A stretch of DNA of 64,000 nt from Cryptomeria japonica (GCF_030272615.1 NC_081410.1:507121942-507185941); one strand, 5' to 3'; shown: positions 23,863-35,170, counted from the first letter of the stretch. Notes: generated by a model from the sequence alone, not told the origin. Numbers and translations are program-made.

Positions 23863-24866
23863 TGTTACAAATGTGATGTTGATGATTATGATTGGTAGTC
23901 ATTGATGTCAACATAAGGGTTTTCATTAATGTCAACACTTGGTTTTGCAGTTGGCGATCCGAAAGATGTGTTCTCAGAATCTTTGGTGCTCAAAAAGATG
24001 TGTTACAATTAATATTCAGTGTAGATTGATTAAGTTGATGGTGATCTAGATTTCTCTATTTATCATGTATGGTGTTGATCGATTGCATTCATGAGTATAT
24101 TGTTCCCATTCTTATTCTTGTTGTATTGGGTAGTACTATTATGGGTTTGGACTAAGTTTGGAATTTGAGGATGAGTAAAAATATTTGTGTAGTATGTAGT
24201 CATGACTTGTGTCCGAAATTTGTAATGGATGTAATGTGATTATGTGTGTTGTGGTATGGTATACTTCTCATTCCTTCCCACCACTAGAATGTTTAGTGTT
24301 GACCTATTTTAGATCTCTGTCTTGGCTGAATTAGAAGATTATGTTTCTCAAAGATAGTATATGTATGAGGATGATCTAAATGAGTTAGTGTGGCAATTGC
24401 ATGGAAATTCTTGGTAATGATAAATGGAAGATATGCAAGAATGAAAAGGAATATCTGATTTATGTGAAGTGTATTGGTGTTGAGGAACTGGAAGTAGTTT
24501 TAGTTTTGTAGATTGTTTTATAGTGGTTGAGTGCCATTCTGTCTTTCTTTCTTCCTTAGATAATGAGCCTTTTCTGGGTAGTGAGACCACCTGCAATGAG
24601 CATTCTGGTAGTGAGCCACCATTTGTAAAAAAATACCTTAACTAGTTTTATATGTTGAGAACTAATATTCTTTGTGGTTTTTCCCTTCTTAGGTTTTCCG
24701 CATCATATCTGGTGTTCATTGTGTGATCTATGTTGTGTATGTTCTTTCATGTTATACCTACATCATTTAATTATGTTGGTTTCACTAGATGTGGAAAAGA
24801 GTGGAAGAATCAATTTAAAGTTGACAACTGATTCATCCTCCCTCTTAGTTGCCCAGATATTTAACA
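23863..24866 (+). repeat. Right LTR of the copia element
   Basis: 1004 bp, TGTTACAAATG...TATTTAACA. It contains a block at about 24360-24585 with no counterpart in the left LTR, and an extra partial repeat of CATTGATGTCAACA near 23910-23940. Confidence 0.85.
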
Positions 24867-25897
24867 ATAAAATACATTTCTCATCATCTCATCCTCCTAG
24901 TTTATCTTAAAGGAGAACCTATTTATGGTAAGCCTCATGACTACTTGTCCCATAAAAATGACAACCCTACTATTAATAAGTCATCGAGGTCTCATACTAC
25001 AATTTCAAATGAAATTTACCAACTAGAATGTTGTGTCCACAAACTAAACCACAACTTAGGTAAACCATGGCTCTTAAACCATGCAAATCGTTTTGTAGAT
25101 CATATACACATTAAACCATTCATGAAGTATTTTATATTATAAATATTCTAATAAGAACCTTAACCTATAAATTATCTCATGATGTTGGTAGAACCACCTT
25201 CATGTATATAGGTGTGTGTATAGATATTTTGTTAGCATCATATTGGAAATGAAATAATCACCAAATATTTCTCTAACAAACAAAACCTATTAGTACAAAC
25301 AAAATAAAAAGGATTAAAATTCTAGTTGGTAGCTTCCTAAAGTACAAATACTCCATGGCCCTAGAAGTAACCAAGGACTTGTGAGGAAAATATTGTATAT
25401 CTTATGGGGTATCATGGTCTTTTGTGGTTTCTTTTAGGCTTAATACCTTGTTAAGTCTGGACTACTCTCTACTTTATTGTTAAAGGGTTTTAGATCCCTT
25501 CAAAACCTGTTTTTACCTTAATCAAAAAAATAAATGAAATAGAAGATAGATACTACAAGAGTTGAAACCATTATTCAAGTATGCATTCCTTATTCTAACA
25601 AAACATATGAATACCATTCATAGCTAGTAATTAGTAGCATAAAATTTCACGTCTTGTTTACGCAAAACAAATTGGTATGTATTACTATGATACTACAAAA
25701 CATAACAATGAATCAAATTTAGCTCAAAATATAACCCAAGCAAAAAGAACTCTAGAATAAGAAGTACATGCTAGAAGATGGTATTGAACACAAACTACTA
25801 AAGAACAAAACTTGATTATGATCAAAAAATGGAATGATTGATGCACAAACACCCAAAATCAATGACAGATGAATTTCATAGTGGGTGCATGCATGAG
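24867..25897. other. Intergenic DNA; possible LINE 3' tail near 25400-25530
   Basis: No gene. At 25480-25530 the sequence GGTTTTAGATCCCTTCAAAACC...CTTAATC followed by an A-rich run resembles 3' ends of plant LINE copies as I remember them. A similar motif occurs at about 63240-63285. No LINE coding sequence is attached here. Confidence 0.35.
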
Positions 25898-26133
25898 AAT
25901 AAGTATCTATTAGGTTAGTTCTTGCATTCACAAGGTCCCAAAACAAAATCATAAATTATGTCCTAAAACTAAGTAAAGTAAAAGACGGTTGTCAAATATT
26001 TAAAAATATCCAAGCAATAAGTATCTATTAGGTTAGTTCTTGCATTCACAAGGTCCCACAACAAAATCATAAATTATGTCCTAAAACTAAGTAAAGTAAA
26101 AGACGGTTGTCAAAGATTTAAAAATATCCAAGA
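25898..26133. repeat. Tandem duplication, two 118-bp units
   Basis: AATAAGTATCTATTAGGTTAG...AAAAATATCCAAGC at 25898-26015 is repeated at 26016-26133 with only a few base differences, so the duplication is recent relative to the surrounding decay. Confidence 0.9.
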
Positions 26134-26241
26134 AAAAAGTATGTAAAACAAAAAAAGGGATATAGTTATTATACCTTTAAATTATCTAACCTTCATGTAG
26201 TTATTTTCGCTATGTCCAACCATTTGGATATTGTTGTGCAT

Positions 26242-27420
26242 TGTTGCTGCTAGGATATGTTTTTGTCATTGATGTCAACATATTCCTTTGATTTGCTCCT
26301 ATGTTTGTTGATTGAGAAGATCTTATGATCCAGTTTGCAGTGTTGTTTTGTTGATCACTATTTTGCAGAGTTCAGTATTTCCTCTGGTATATTCCAGTAT
26401 GATCTGATCTTGTGCTGAGATTTTGGGATATTGTGCTCTACAATTTATCTTTCTTTGTGATAGTTGTTGATTAGTTGTATTCCTGAGTTTCAGATGTTGA
26501 TCGATGCAGATTTGATAAGTGGTGTTGGTGCAACTATTATTGATGATTCTAACATGCTTGGTGGTGTTTCCTGGTCCTTTTTTTTTGGTGATCCACATTG
26601 ATTGTTGTGCAAGTTTTTGATGGCTTCTATGAATCGATGATGATTTTCGTATTATTCATTTTTCATGGTGGCATAGCATGTTGCGATTGATCTTAGTGTG
26701 ATTTTTGGTGGAGTTGTACATTTGGGAATTTGAATTAGGTCCATGTCATGTCATTTAAATCATTATATTGGTCTAGTGGTCGATCTTTGTATCGTGTGAT
26801 GTAATTTTGTAATTGAGGGTTGATGGTTTAGTCGACCTTGTTGTCAAGGTTGATGAATTGTATATATTGGTGATATATTCATGTAATTTAGGTGTTAATA
26901 TTGCGTCTGCACTATCAAAGAGTGGTGTAAGTGCAAACAAGTGATTTATCCTTTGATATTGTGATTGTGTGGAGATTGGTGTTGCTGAGTAGACAAATGT
27001 GCTTAACTGGAACTGTAATCAAGCGTTTGGAGATGATATTTCTTTGGTTCATTTATTCTCGATTGTAGTCTGAATCTTCTTGTAAGTTAGGGAGACTTCC
27101 TTAAGGGTTGTAGCCTTCTAGGTCATTATCTTTTGATCAGTGAGCTCTAGGCAGTGTGCCTGAATGCATGTGCATTCCCCATTGTAATATTTCACATACT
27201 ACTGTAGAATATAATCTTACTTTGGGTAGGTTCCCACCATGATTTTTCCCTTAACCAGGTTTTCCACGTCAAAGTCTTAGTGTTGTGTGTTGTGTTGTTA
27301 ATTTCATTATCTTTATTATTGTTGTAGTTTAGCAAATCTATTTTTTTGATTAAGTTATTAGATCCGGTGAAGAATGATTCACCCCCCCCCTCTAAGTCTT
27401 CCTCCTCCTTGTTGCTAACA
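26242..27420 (+). mobile_element. Copia-type LTR (plus strand)
   Basis: Begins near TGTTGCTGCTAGG and ends TTGTTGCTAACA, followed two bases later by primer site TTGGTATTAGAGC (27422-27434). The U5-like part has the ...TTTTTCCC...GGTTTTCCACG... and CACCCCCCCCCTCT features shared with the other copia-type LTRs in the window. No partner LTR in the same orientation was found, so the element has lost its 3' part. The left edge is approximate. Confidence 0.7.
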
Positions 27421-27476
27421 ATTGGTATTAGAGCTAGATCCTCTAGTAGAAGCTTAACCTCTTAAGGAGATCCAAG

Positions 27477-27977
27477 ATGACGTCTCAAGGTGTTATCTTC
27501 ACGAAGGACAGTCTAAGGTTTGATGGAAGTAACTACGCTATATGGAAGAACTAGATGCAAGTGTACTTGAAATGTCTTTGTGAAGATTACTAGAAAATTA
27601 CAAAGAATGTCTATTCTGCTCCTCCAAATGAACCGTCTACTCCTGATGAGATCAAGGAAGTTGAACATAATATTAGAGAAAAGGAAGCATTTCTTAGTAC
27701 CCTAATTGATTCTGAAATGACAAATGTAATGGGACTTTAGACCGCACATGACATCTAGGAGAATTTTGAAATCCTGTATGAAGGTGATAAACAAATGAAA
27801 GTTGTTAAGTTACAAAGTTTGAAAGGAAAGTATAATGAGATGTTGAAGATGGGAGATGATGAGATCATACACTATTTCATGGCTAAGGTGAATGACCTTG
27901 TCCTAGGTATCAGATGTGTTAGTGGAACCATTGAGGAAGATGAAATTTTTGCTAAGGTGCTAAGATCTTTGCCTACC
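27477..27977 (+). pseudogene. copia gag fragment, 3'-truncated
   Basis: Begins MTSQGVIFTKDSLRFDG and continues with SNYAIWKN, a copia gag N-terminus, with in-frame stops after about 25 and 38 codons and again near 27740. The end (27795-27977) reads VVKLQSLKGKYNEMLKMGD and EDEIFAKVLRSLP, the conserved gag region in which short helices precede the LRSLP motif. It stops abruptly at 27977, where sequence from a minus-strand element begins. Zinc knuckle and pol are missing. Confidence 0.85.
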
Positions 27978-29030
27978 ATGAGACTCACATGTCGATGTTT
28001 ACTCCAAAACATTCTTTTATTTCCAAAATTTAGACACTGCTGCATCTCCTCATCAGTTATGGCTCCATAAATAGTTAACAACCCCTATACCTTTATGTGT
28101 CTATCCTCTTGAATTGCAGATAACCTTCTAGCATCTAGTTTTTTGTACAAGTTTGTAGGTATCTATTTTTAAATCTCTAAAAGTTATTTCTTATATATGT
28201 CTAAATACAACAAAACTGATTCCTCAATTTTGATTTTCTCCTTATCATCCATATCTACATAGTAATGTTGTATATTACTCAAAATTCCATCTTAGTTATT
28301 CAATCTATAAACTCATCAACTGGGAGAGGAGGAATGACTTCAATAGTCTTACCAGATTTGAGAGCTATATCTACATCTAATTTCTTCTTCTTGTCGGGAG
28401 TAGAAGGAGACTCCTCAACTAGTTTCCTCTGCTCTATGGGCTTCCTCTCCTTTGAAATTTTCTTTTATGCCAAAGGGGTGATCTTCACTCTCTGCTTCTT
28501 TACTTCCTCATCCTTCTTCCTTGGTATCCTAATGAAAGTCTTGGGAATCTTTGATTACACAACATCAGTATCAGAACTAGATGTAACAGGGGCAATATAA
28601 GTCTCTTGTTTCTTCCTCTTTACTACACCCTTGCTGGTTGCTGCTATCAGTGAGGCCTGAACTACTACCGGAGAAGATCCTTCAGCTAGTCCAATGATAT
28701 GTTTTATTTCATAAGACATCTTCTGTATGTATCTTCCGCAACCTTCTTGATCTTTCCTTCCCTTTTCTTCTTAGTGAATCCGATTTCAACTTCAGTTTCT
28801 TTTTTCTTTGTAGTCCCAAAGGCTTTATTTATTTCATTCTAAATGTTGTGTGATAAAAAATGAACCAACATTTCCCTTTTATTTTGTGAAAACCCTAATT
28901 TCTCATTGTCATTAATGCATGCCGACATATCATACCGGATTCAAAAATCTATAATCTCATCACTGGTGAATATCCAGACTGTCTTCACCAAGATTTGAAA
29001 CAAGCGTTTAGACCTCTACCAAGGGTAATG
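27978..29030 (-). pseudogene. ORF2 remnant of the pol-less LTR family (minus copy)
   Basis: Decayed, but homologous to the second half of the ORF2 at 58333-61528. Reading right to left: a Lys/Arg-rich segment (about 28830-28740), KRKKQETYIAPVTSSS (about 28620-28570), KIPKTFIRIPRKKDEE, KKKKLDVDIALKSGKTIE, and then EESVLLYLDIYKK ... LYKKLDARRLSAIQED (about 28230-28110). The last part aligns with EESINLHLDIYKK ... LYMRLEAKRLSVMELD of the other copy. The first half of ORF2 (about 370 codons) is missing, and several stops and shifts are present. Function unknown. Confidence 0.75.
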
Positions 29031-30206
29031 CAAGATTCATCATTAATTTTCCTCCCCCTAACGTTAATGCCTTAGTTACCAGATGAGTTTCCTATTGGTG
29101 CAAGAATATTTTGTTCTGCCAGTTAAGCAACCGGGTTGATTGTCTTTGTCGGTTGATCTTTAGATTTCCCAATCCATTATTTAGCATGAGCCTCCTGGAT
29201 CTCGTCAACAGTTTCCTTTCCTTTCTTGTTTGATGTGTCATTCCCTTCCAATGTAGTCTTGCTTCTATAATATTTGGCAATATGTCCTCTTTTTTTGCAT
29301 GCATAGCAAGTAACATTGTTCTTTTGAATTGCCTTGTTGAGTCTTTGACCATTATTCGACCTGTATTGATTAGCCATATGTCCAAAATTTCCACATGCAT
29401 GACATCTCACATTCATTCTACAATCTTATGTCCTATGACCATACTTATTATACTTTGAAGACTGAATGGGAACAACATAATTATTCTGATTTGCTCCATT
29501 TCTAAAATGTCTTGCCATATGACCAAACTTATTACAAATAAAGCATCTACCATTAAATTTATGTGCATTGGGTTGCCTTACCAATGATTTCTGATTACGG
29601 TTGTCTTGTGGATTCCCCTGATTTGCAGTACCGAAGATTTCTGATTGCTCAAATCCAAGACCTCTACTGTCTCCAATGTCTCTTTGATCCTTCAATAATT
29701 CATCAAGCCTTGCAGAACTGACCCTAAAATTTTCTTTGTATTCAATTATAGCATCCATATCACTTTTTAGGATTGACAACATTCCTTCCAACTCTTTCTC
29801 ATTATTCTATTATTGCACCAACTCAGTTCTCAACACATCATTCTCATGCACTAGCCTAATGCATTCTTCAGATCTGTCTTTTAGATATCTGCCAAGATTT
29901 TCTTCATTCTTCTTCCTGTCTTGAATCTCCTTAGACATCCTCATAGTCATGGCTTGCATTTCATTCTTCATGACATCATTCTCCTGACTCAGCTTCTAAC
30001 ATTGTTCCTTAAGGGCATCCTTCTCTTCATCATCTATATTTTTTAAAAGTTCCTTCCTTTTAGCTTGAACAAATGACAACCTCTCCTGTAGGATAAGAAT
30101 GAATTCCTTTGCAATTCGATTCATCTTGCAACTTCAAGTTCTTCATCCTTTCAAAATCATAGTCCTCAAGTGCTACTACAAGTTGTTTCTCCATACTCAT
30201 CTCCAT
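29031..30206 (-). pseudogene. ORF1, gag-like coiled coil and zinc knuckles (minus copy)
   Basis: The start at 30206 (MEMSMEKQLVVALEDYDFERMKNLKLQDE) aligns with the ORF1 start of the element at 56917. A heptad-rich middle with frame breaks follows (29800-30060), then the run RGLGFEQSEIFG and a row of zinc knuckles: CFICNKFGHMARHF (last Cys lost), a decayed YNKYGH unit, CHACGNFGHMANQY and CYACKKRGHIAKYY. Four knuckles in a row with the same spacing occur in the other copy. Nothing resembling protease follows. Confidence 0.8.
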
Positions 30207-30259
30207 GGATTTCGGATACAAGATCTTCCTTAAGCTGTTAGACATACTCCAAGGCACTA

Positions 30260-30273
30260 GACTCTGATACCAA
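30260..30273 (-). other. Primer-binding site of the minus copy
   Basis: On the minus strand: LTR end ...GATTCCAACA, then ATTGGTATCAGAGTC, a good match to TGGTATCAGAGC. It confirms that the element reads right to left. Confidence 0.8.
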
Positions 30274-30274
30274 T

Positions 30275-31135
30275 TGTTGGAATCCAAGAACACTGAGAGG
30301 GGGGGTGAATTAGTGTTCTACCGGTATAATCATTCTTAACCTTATTAACAATGCAATTCAGTAACCGATAACCATAAAAGAATATAACAACAAATAGAAA
30401 TAAAGCAACCACAAGAGCATACACCATAACACAAAGATTTATACATGAAAAACCTCAAAGAGGAAAAACCATGGTGGGATTGGTGACCCACAATATCTAT
30501 CCACTAGCCAAATGAATAAATATTACAATAGGGGCCTGCACATGCAGGAAGGACAATAACCTAGAGAGCATTGCTCATCACAAAAGGAGCCTCAATGACT
30601 ACTAACACCAAATATGGAGTTACAAACAAAATTATGAACTCTGAAAGTGCATCTAGTATGCTGGATGAGTTCCGGTTCAAGCACAATCTGTACTGGTTTT
30701 TACTGTGTCTTCCCTTACCGGTATCTTGCTTTGTTTCCCAAACCTCTAAACCAATAGCCAAGGCCGACTACAAAATATTACATTCGCATTCGGTCGATCA
30801 AGATCGCTCGCTCAATATCACATCACTATATTTCATTACATTGCATACATTTCCAAAATAACCTAACTGGACTGACTTAAATATCCTTCCCAAGCACAAA
30901 CATAAATTCCTTATGTTGGCTTACAATGATATTACAATTTATTTACATGTCGGCCTAGACCAAAATGAATTCATTAAACTTTGAGACCGATGCCATGTAA
31001 ACCTATTGGATCAAACTTCTATGTCAGCCTCATATACCGGTTCCTAGTTTGCCGATTTCTTTTGTCCTACCAATGCTAGTGAGTACCGGTTAAGTGACCA
31101 ACCCAAAATGGTGTGTGTTGCCATCAATGACAACA
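30275..31135 (-). mobile_element. 5' LTR of the pol-less element (minus copy)
   Basis: The part nearest the primer site aligns with the LTRs at 56233-56845 and 61871-62678: on the minus strand, the series TGCATGTGCAGG..CCC, ATTTATTCAT..GGCTAGTG, TGTGGGTCAC.AATCCCAC, GGTTTTTCC and CACCCCCCCC. The outer edge is set at ...CCATCAATGACAACA (31135), where the minus strand starts TGTTGTCATTGATGG; this is tentative because the other LTR is missing. The frames at 30561-30861 are LTR sequence. Confidence 0.7.
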
Positions 31136-32399
31136 CAACTAAACCGTATGAGTGTCAATTGCCAATAGATAGTATGTGTTAGCATTAGGCCCACTCACAC
31201 AAATGCGCCCAAGCAAAGAAAACACAAAAGATAGTTGTTCATTTTTAATGCCCAAATCCAAAAGTTGTTTACTCTAAAAAGAAAAAACTCTACTAATATA
31301 CCTCTACAAGAAAATAATTTTAATTTTAATATTTGTCTTGGATCTATCGAAATATCTCTACAAGCAAATGATTAGTAATTTGGGATTTTGAATTATCTTT
31401 GACCCCTCAAAACACCTCTGCAAGCACTCTATTTTGCCATGCGCTACAAACAGAGCATCACTAACATGGAAAAAACCTGAGAACAAAGATAGATCTAAAA
31501 TAGAATTGCATTACATTTACCTAACAGATGCAAAATGATAATTGAACTAATGCAAAATATTATCAAGACTAATCCAAAATTTTACGCAAACCAATGCAAA
31601 ATTCTATGCAAACAATGCAAAATTTTGGCAAGACTAATGCAAAACTTTATCAAGAATTTAATGCAACCCATTGTTAGGACTAATGCAAAATGCTTAATTT
31701 CACATAAGAAAAATCAAAATTTAACATTCTCCAATAGATTGAAAATATTTCCACAGATCGGGGTTAGAAGTACAAGCATGATTTCAGGAGTATGTTGTAT
31801 TTCTGCATATATTCTAGGACTCATTGTTGATATTGGAAATACTTGATTTCTTCCTCCTACTCATTAAATTGCTCTAGCACCACCCTAGAGTATTATTTCT
31901 ATAGTCTTCTGAATTCGTCTTCTCGACATGATCCTGCAAATTTAATTTTAACTTTGCAAGCCATGGGGTTAACACACTGTTAAAAAAAAAAACTATTTCC
32001 TACTCTACTTAGCAAAATTTTTCAAATTTGGAATCAAATAGGTATCGAGAATCAACAGGCAACACCAAAAATAGCATAAACAAAATATCAAAAATCACTT
32101 CTCTTTACCCAAAACCCATGGCGCATGCTCAATGGGCGAATGTGACATGATGACTAGACTAATGTTAAACACTAGCTAGACTAATGCGAAATTATGCATA
32201 AACACATGTGAAATTTTGAGCATGCAGATGCAAAATTCTAATAGAAGGATGCAAATCCATACAAAAATCTGCAAAATGAAGTTGTGAGAATGCAATTTCC
32301 TACCTTTGAGTATCAAAATACCTACAATCAAAATCACTCAAATGATATCAAACAATTAGATCGACCTATGAAGTGGGTCCCAACGAGTGTACCAAAAAA
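31136..32399 (-). mobile_element. Non-coding internal remnant of a minus-strand gypsy-type element
   Basis: Lies inside the LTR at 32400-33563, so it should be leader sequence of that element. It carries degenerate repeats of AATGCAAAA(T/C)T-type units with AAGACTAATGC spacers at 31535-31700, and a second, more decayed set at 32150-32300. The frame 31535-31846 is made from these repeats. On the minus strand, TGGTACACTCGTTGGGACCC (32379-32398) sits where a primer-binding site belongs. No gag or pol motif was read. Confidence 0.5.
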
Positions 32400-33563
32400 T
32401 GTGTGACCAAACTCATGCATGAATATGAAAGATTGAAATACCTATGATCACAACCAAGAAAACACAAGTAGCTCAAACACCTCAAGATGAGGATGTTAGA
32501 AAGAAAGCATGAGAAGCATAATTGACATAAAGCCATAAGATTCAAAACTTCATTTGACTCCTCGATTTGATTATCCTATGTCAGGATGTGTGCTCAATGA
32601 TGTAGAGTGTGCTCTATTGTGTTGCATGATGCGGGATTAAGATAATTGGATTCAAGATATGAGTATGAGATGATGGGATATGAGGATGAAATTCGGCATT
32701 ATGATGCTATGGATATGCTAAGAGTGGATGAAATGATGCATTACAATGGTGTGGTTGTATGAAAAGTGGGGAATTTGCTTGAAAAAGAGAGGGGATTAAA
32801 CAGGAGTTTGAAAGAGAAGAGGGGATTGGGAAAATGCATCACTTGTCATCAAGGAGAGGGCATGTGGAAATCCTAAGGATGCCCTTTGGAATAATATTCC
32901 ACACTTTTTCTCACAGTGGCTCAACAAGGGAGGACATGTGTCCCTTAGAGGGACAAATGTCAAGTAGGGTCTTGACATGTGTCCTCATGGACACATGTTC
33001 ATTTTGGGAGGAAGCCACCCATAATAGGTTCAAATTTCCTAATATTAAGGAAATTGGGGAATTGAGAGTGTGTACACATATGTGAGGGCAGGTTAGGATA
33101 GGATAGGATAAAGTTAGTTGGGAGGATAGGGTTGGTTAGAACCCATGGGTTAGGCTAGGGGTTGGGTTAGAAGGGTAGTTAAATTTAGGAAACATGTGAC
33201 CTAAAAGAAATATTTGAATTAATAAAATGCAAATAAGATGATGAAAAGGGGGAAATAATTAATTTGATTAATTAATTCAAAGATTGGAAAGGCGAAATTA
33301 ATTAATTTTGATTAATTAACTCAAGGGATAGAAAGGGGAAATTAATTAATTTGATTATTTAATCCAAGGGATTAGAAGAAAAGGGGGATTAATTAATTAA
33401 GATATTTAACTAATAAATATGAGAAGGCTTTATAAATTGAATCAACTTGGCCAGAGAGTATAAGATGTTATATTTAATTAAATGACATGAGTTATTTAAT
33501 AAACATAAGCGACTAAGGGATTTAAATTCGATTAAATTGATTAGTCAAATTTAAGTGTCTACA
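32400..33563 (-). mobile_element. Gypsy-type LTR (minus strand)
   Basis: TG...CA ends. The minus strand begins TGTAGACACTTAAAT, closely like the start of the Tat-lineage LTR at 40071 (TGTAGTCACATAAAT), and shares its AATTAATTAA-rich U3. Inside are three to four degenerate units of about 55 bp built on AATTAATTAATTTGATTAATTAA (33250-33410) and a GGATA-rich stretch (33090-33115). A related but distinct family from the intact element. No partner LTR. Confidence 0.65.
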
Positions 33564-33793
33564 AGAGTCATTTTAATAGTTGTGGAGTTGAACATGAAGA
33601 CATATTTCATAAAATAAGTGAGAATTCAAAACTTAAACAAAACCTGATGTGGAATGGTTGAAAGTGTAAAATGAAGAATATAGTAAAGTTATAGCTGTCC
33701 ACCATTTACATCATATTACACATGCCATCTAGTTAAAGATTAAATTTGTTGAGCAATTGAATCTAAGGGAAAAAAAAAAGGTCAACTAGAGCT
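33564..33793. other. Intergenic DNA
   Basis: AT-rich spacer between the gypsy-type LTR and the histone fragment; no feature recognised. Confidence 0.5.
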
Positions 33794-33973
33794 CTACGGT
33801 CTTTCTCCACAAACTCTCCTAGCATGCTGAATATCCTTAGGCATGATGGTGACTCTCTTGGCATGGATGGCAAACAAGTTGGTATCATAAAATACCTCCA
33901 CCAAATATGCTTCAAGGTTTTTAAAGTTTACAATTTAGAGAACCAAGAAATGCACAATTTTGAAATAGCGGTC
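33794..33973 (-). pseudogene. Histone H3 pseudogene, C-terminal fragment
   Basis: On the minus strand the sequence reads [19 protein letters not shown], then [20 protein letters not shown] and TAG (33796-33794). This aligns with the end of histone H3 (the EAYLVGLFEDTNLCAIHAK region, [20 protein letters not shown]), the core histone of the nucleosome. Only the last 50 or so residues remain. The upstream part (33915-33973) is decayed, with a stop and an apparent small insertion, and the N-terminal tail is gone. The native stop position is kept. Several substitutions (for example Cys and Pro in the last helix) show it is not under constraint. The plus-strand frame 33824-34048 is its shadow. Confidence 0.88.
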
Positions 33974-34369
33974 CATTATTATCACTTTTTCCAAATTTAT
34001 TGTATTAACTTTATAAAATATAAAAAATTGAAGGCAACTTTTAGGTAAAATAAAAGCATACTTTGTTAATATTGGTTTAATTATAAATTTTTGATCTTAT
34101 TAAATATTCATTTTTTGTAACTTTTTTTTACGTTCCAATATATTACATTTTTTCTTTCCTCTCCAATATATTACCTAAAGTATATCTTGTTATCAACCTA
34201 ACCATTACACCTCTTTAGATGCATCAAAGAGACTTCAGGAAACTGTTATGTAATGTGAGGAGGGAGTATTGGGCAGGAACCGTGCCCCACAGATTGTAGT
34301 CTGTGTACCGTCTAAGACAAAGGATCGTCTCCTACCCATTCAGCAATTTATCTCATAGAAAGTAAGGCC
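33974..34369. other. Intergenic DNA before the P450 relic
   Basis: AT-rich up to about 34230, then a GC-richer stretch (34250-34369) that on the minus strand could continue the P450 relic beyond the AYG motif. The match is too weak there to call. Confidence 0.4.
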
Positions 34370-34640
34370 ATAGGCAACACCACCACACACGTTAAAATCA
34401 CATCAATCCCTTGCGCCGTTCGCCATGACAGTTATTTGTCCTCCCTGTATTGCGCGAAAAGCTTAATTGCTTTTCTTGTCGCCCTGTTAATTCTATTGCC
34501 GGAAAAGCTTGGTGGTGCCCGTGAAAAGTTAAAAACATAATTAACGGATCCAACGCTGTAAGAGCCTGAGGAGAAACGTTCCCCAAAAGATAAGGAAAAG
34601 ATGCAAGTATGCAATAAATGGAAATACACATGACTTTAAT
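34370..34640 (-). pseudogene. P450 relic 1 (N-terminal third, internally deleted)
   Basis: Aligns at nucleotide level with the intact P450 gene. On the minus strand, LLGNVSPQALTAL matches LLGNLPHQALTTL of the gene, followed by GGATCCGTTAATTATGTTT against GGATCCATTATGTTT, with a 12-bp loss and a 2-bp gain. Further left, GVAYGL matches DVAYGP (near 34375). The right edge (34600-34632) matches the gene's leader (GATGCAAGTATGCAATAAATGGAAA against GCTGCAAGCCTGCAATCAATGGAAA), so the first 45 or so codons, including the membrane anchor, were deleted and the leader is fused to the hinge region. Frames are broken. The two minus-strand frames of 65-77 codons here are pieces of this relic. Confidence 0.82.
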
Positions 34641-35170
34641 TCTTCAAATTAACTTGTGATTTCTGGAGTAGATTCTGTACAAAATTGCATATTGTGAATC
34701 ATCGTGATGATAAAAAGAGTTCAACTTACAATCTAATTCAGAAGTCATAAGTTAATTAAACATGGATTGTGGAAATCCAATAACATTAATGAATTGTTCA
34801 ATCAATCATAAATTGACACTTATTTAAGAGGTAATAGTTAACTAGATTGTAATTTATATAAAACATTCTATAAATTTAAGAAGAAATTCATAATTGAATT
34901 TATAAATACTTTATTAAATATTGATAGAAGAACAAAAGTATGTATTAATTATTATTAATCATTTATTGGTCTTAATACAATATTAGATGGCAAGTTTTCA
35001 AATGAGTAATTATAGCGATCTTAGATGCCATGCACATTGACATATTAAACATTAATTCTTGTTGAGCATAGATTTGAAGAAATTGAACATTATTTATATG
35101 GTTATGCAACAAGAAGTAATATAAAATTAGAGTAGAGAAGGAAGCGTAATCCTTATATTTTTTGTATGTT
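34641..35170. other. 5' flank of P450 relic 1
   Basis: About 34810-34990 is similar to the intact gene's upstream flank at 14950-15110. The rest is AT-rich with no feature. Confidence 0.55.

Larger units (their letters stand above)
19263..24866 (+). mobile_element. Degenerate Ty1/copia LTR retrotransposon
   Basis: A 5.6-kb plus-strand element with two LTRs, primer site, gag, protease, integrase remnant, RT, RNase H and purine tract in copia order (integrase before RT). It is disabled by many stops and frameshifts and has lost most of the integrase core. Flanking 5-mers TTAAA (19258-19262) and ATAAA (24867-24871) could be a target duplication with one change. The LTRs are visibly diverged, and the right one is about 230 bp longer, so the insertion is old. 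Confidence 0.9.

Noticed and set aside
33090-33115. GGATA-rich run considered as interstitial telomere sequence
   Set aside because: Units are GGATA, not the plant TTTAGGG, and the run is only a few units long within an LTR.
33824-34048. Plus-strand frame of 74 codons
   Set aside because: Antisense to the histone H3 fragment.
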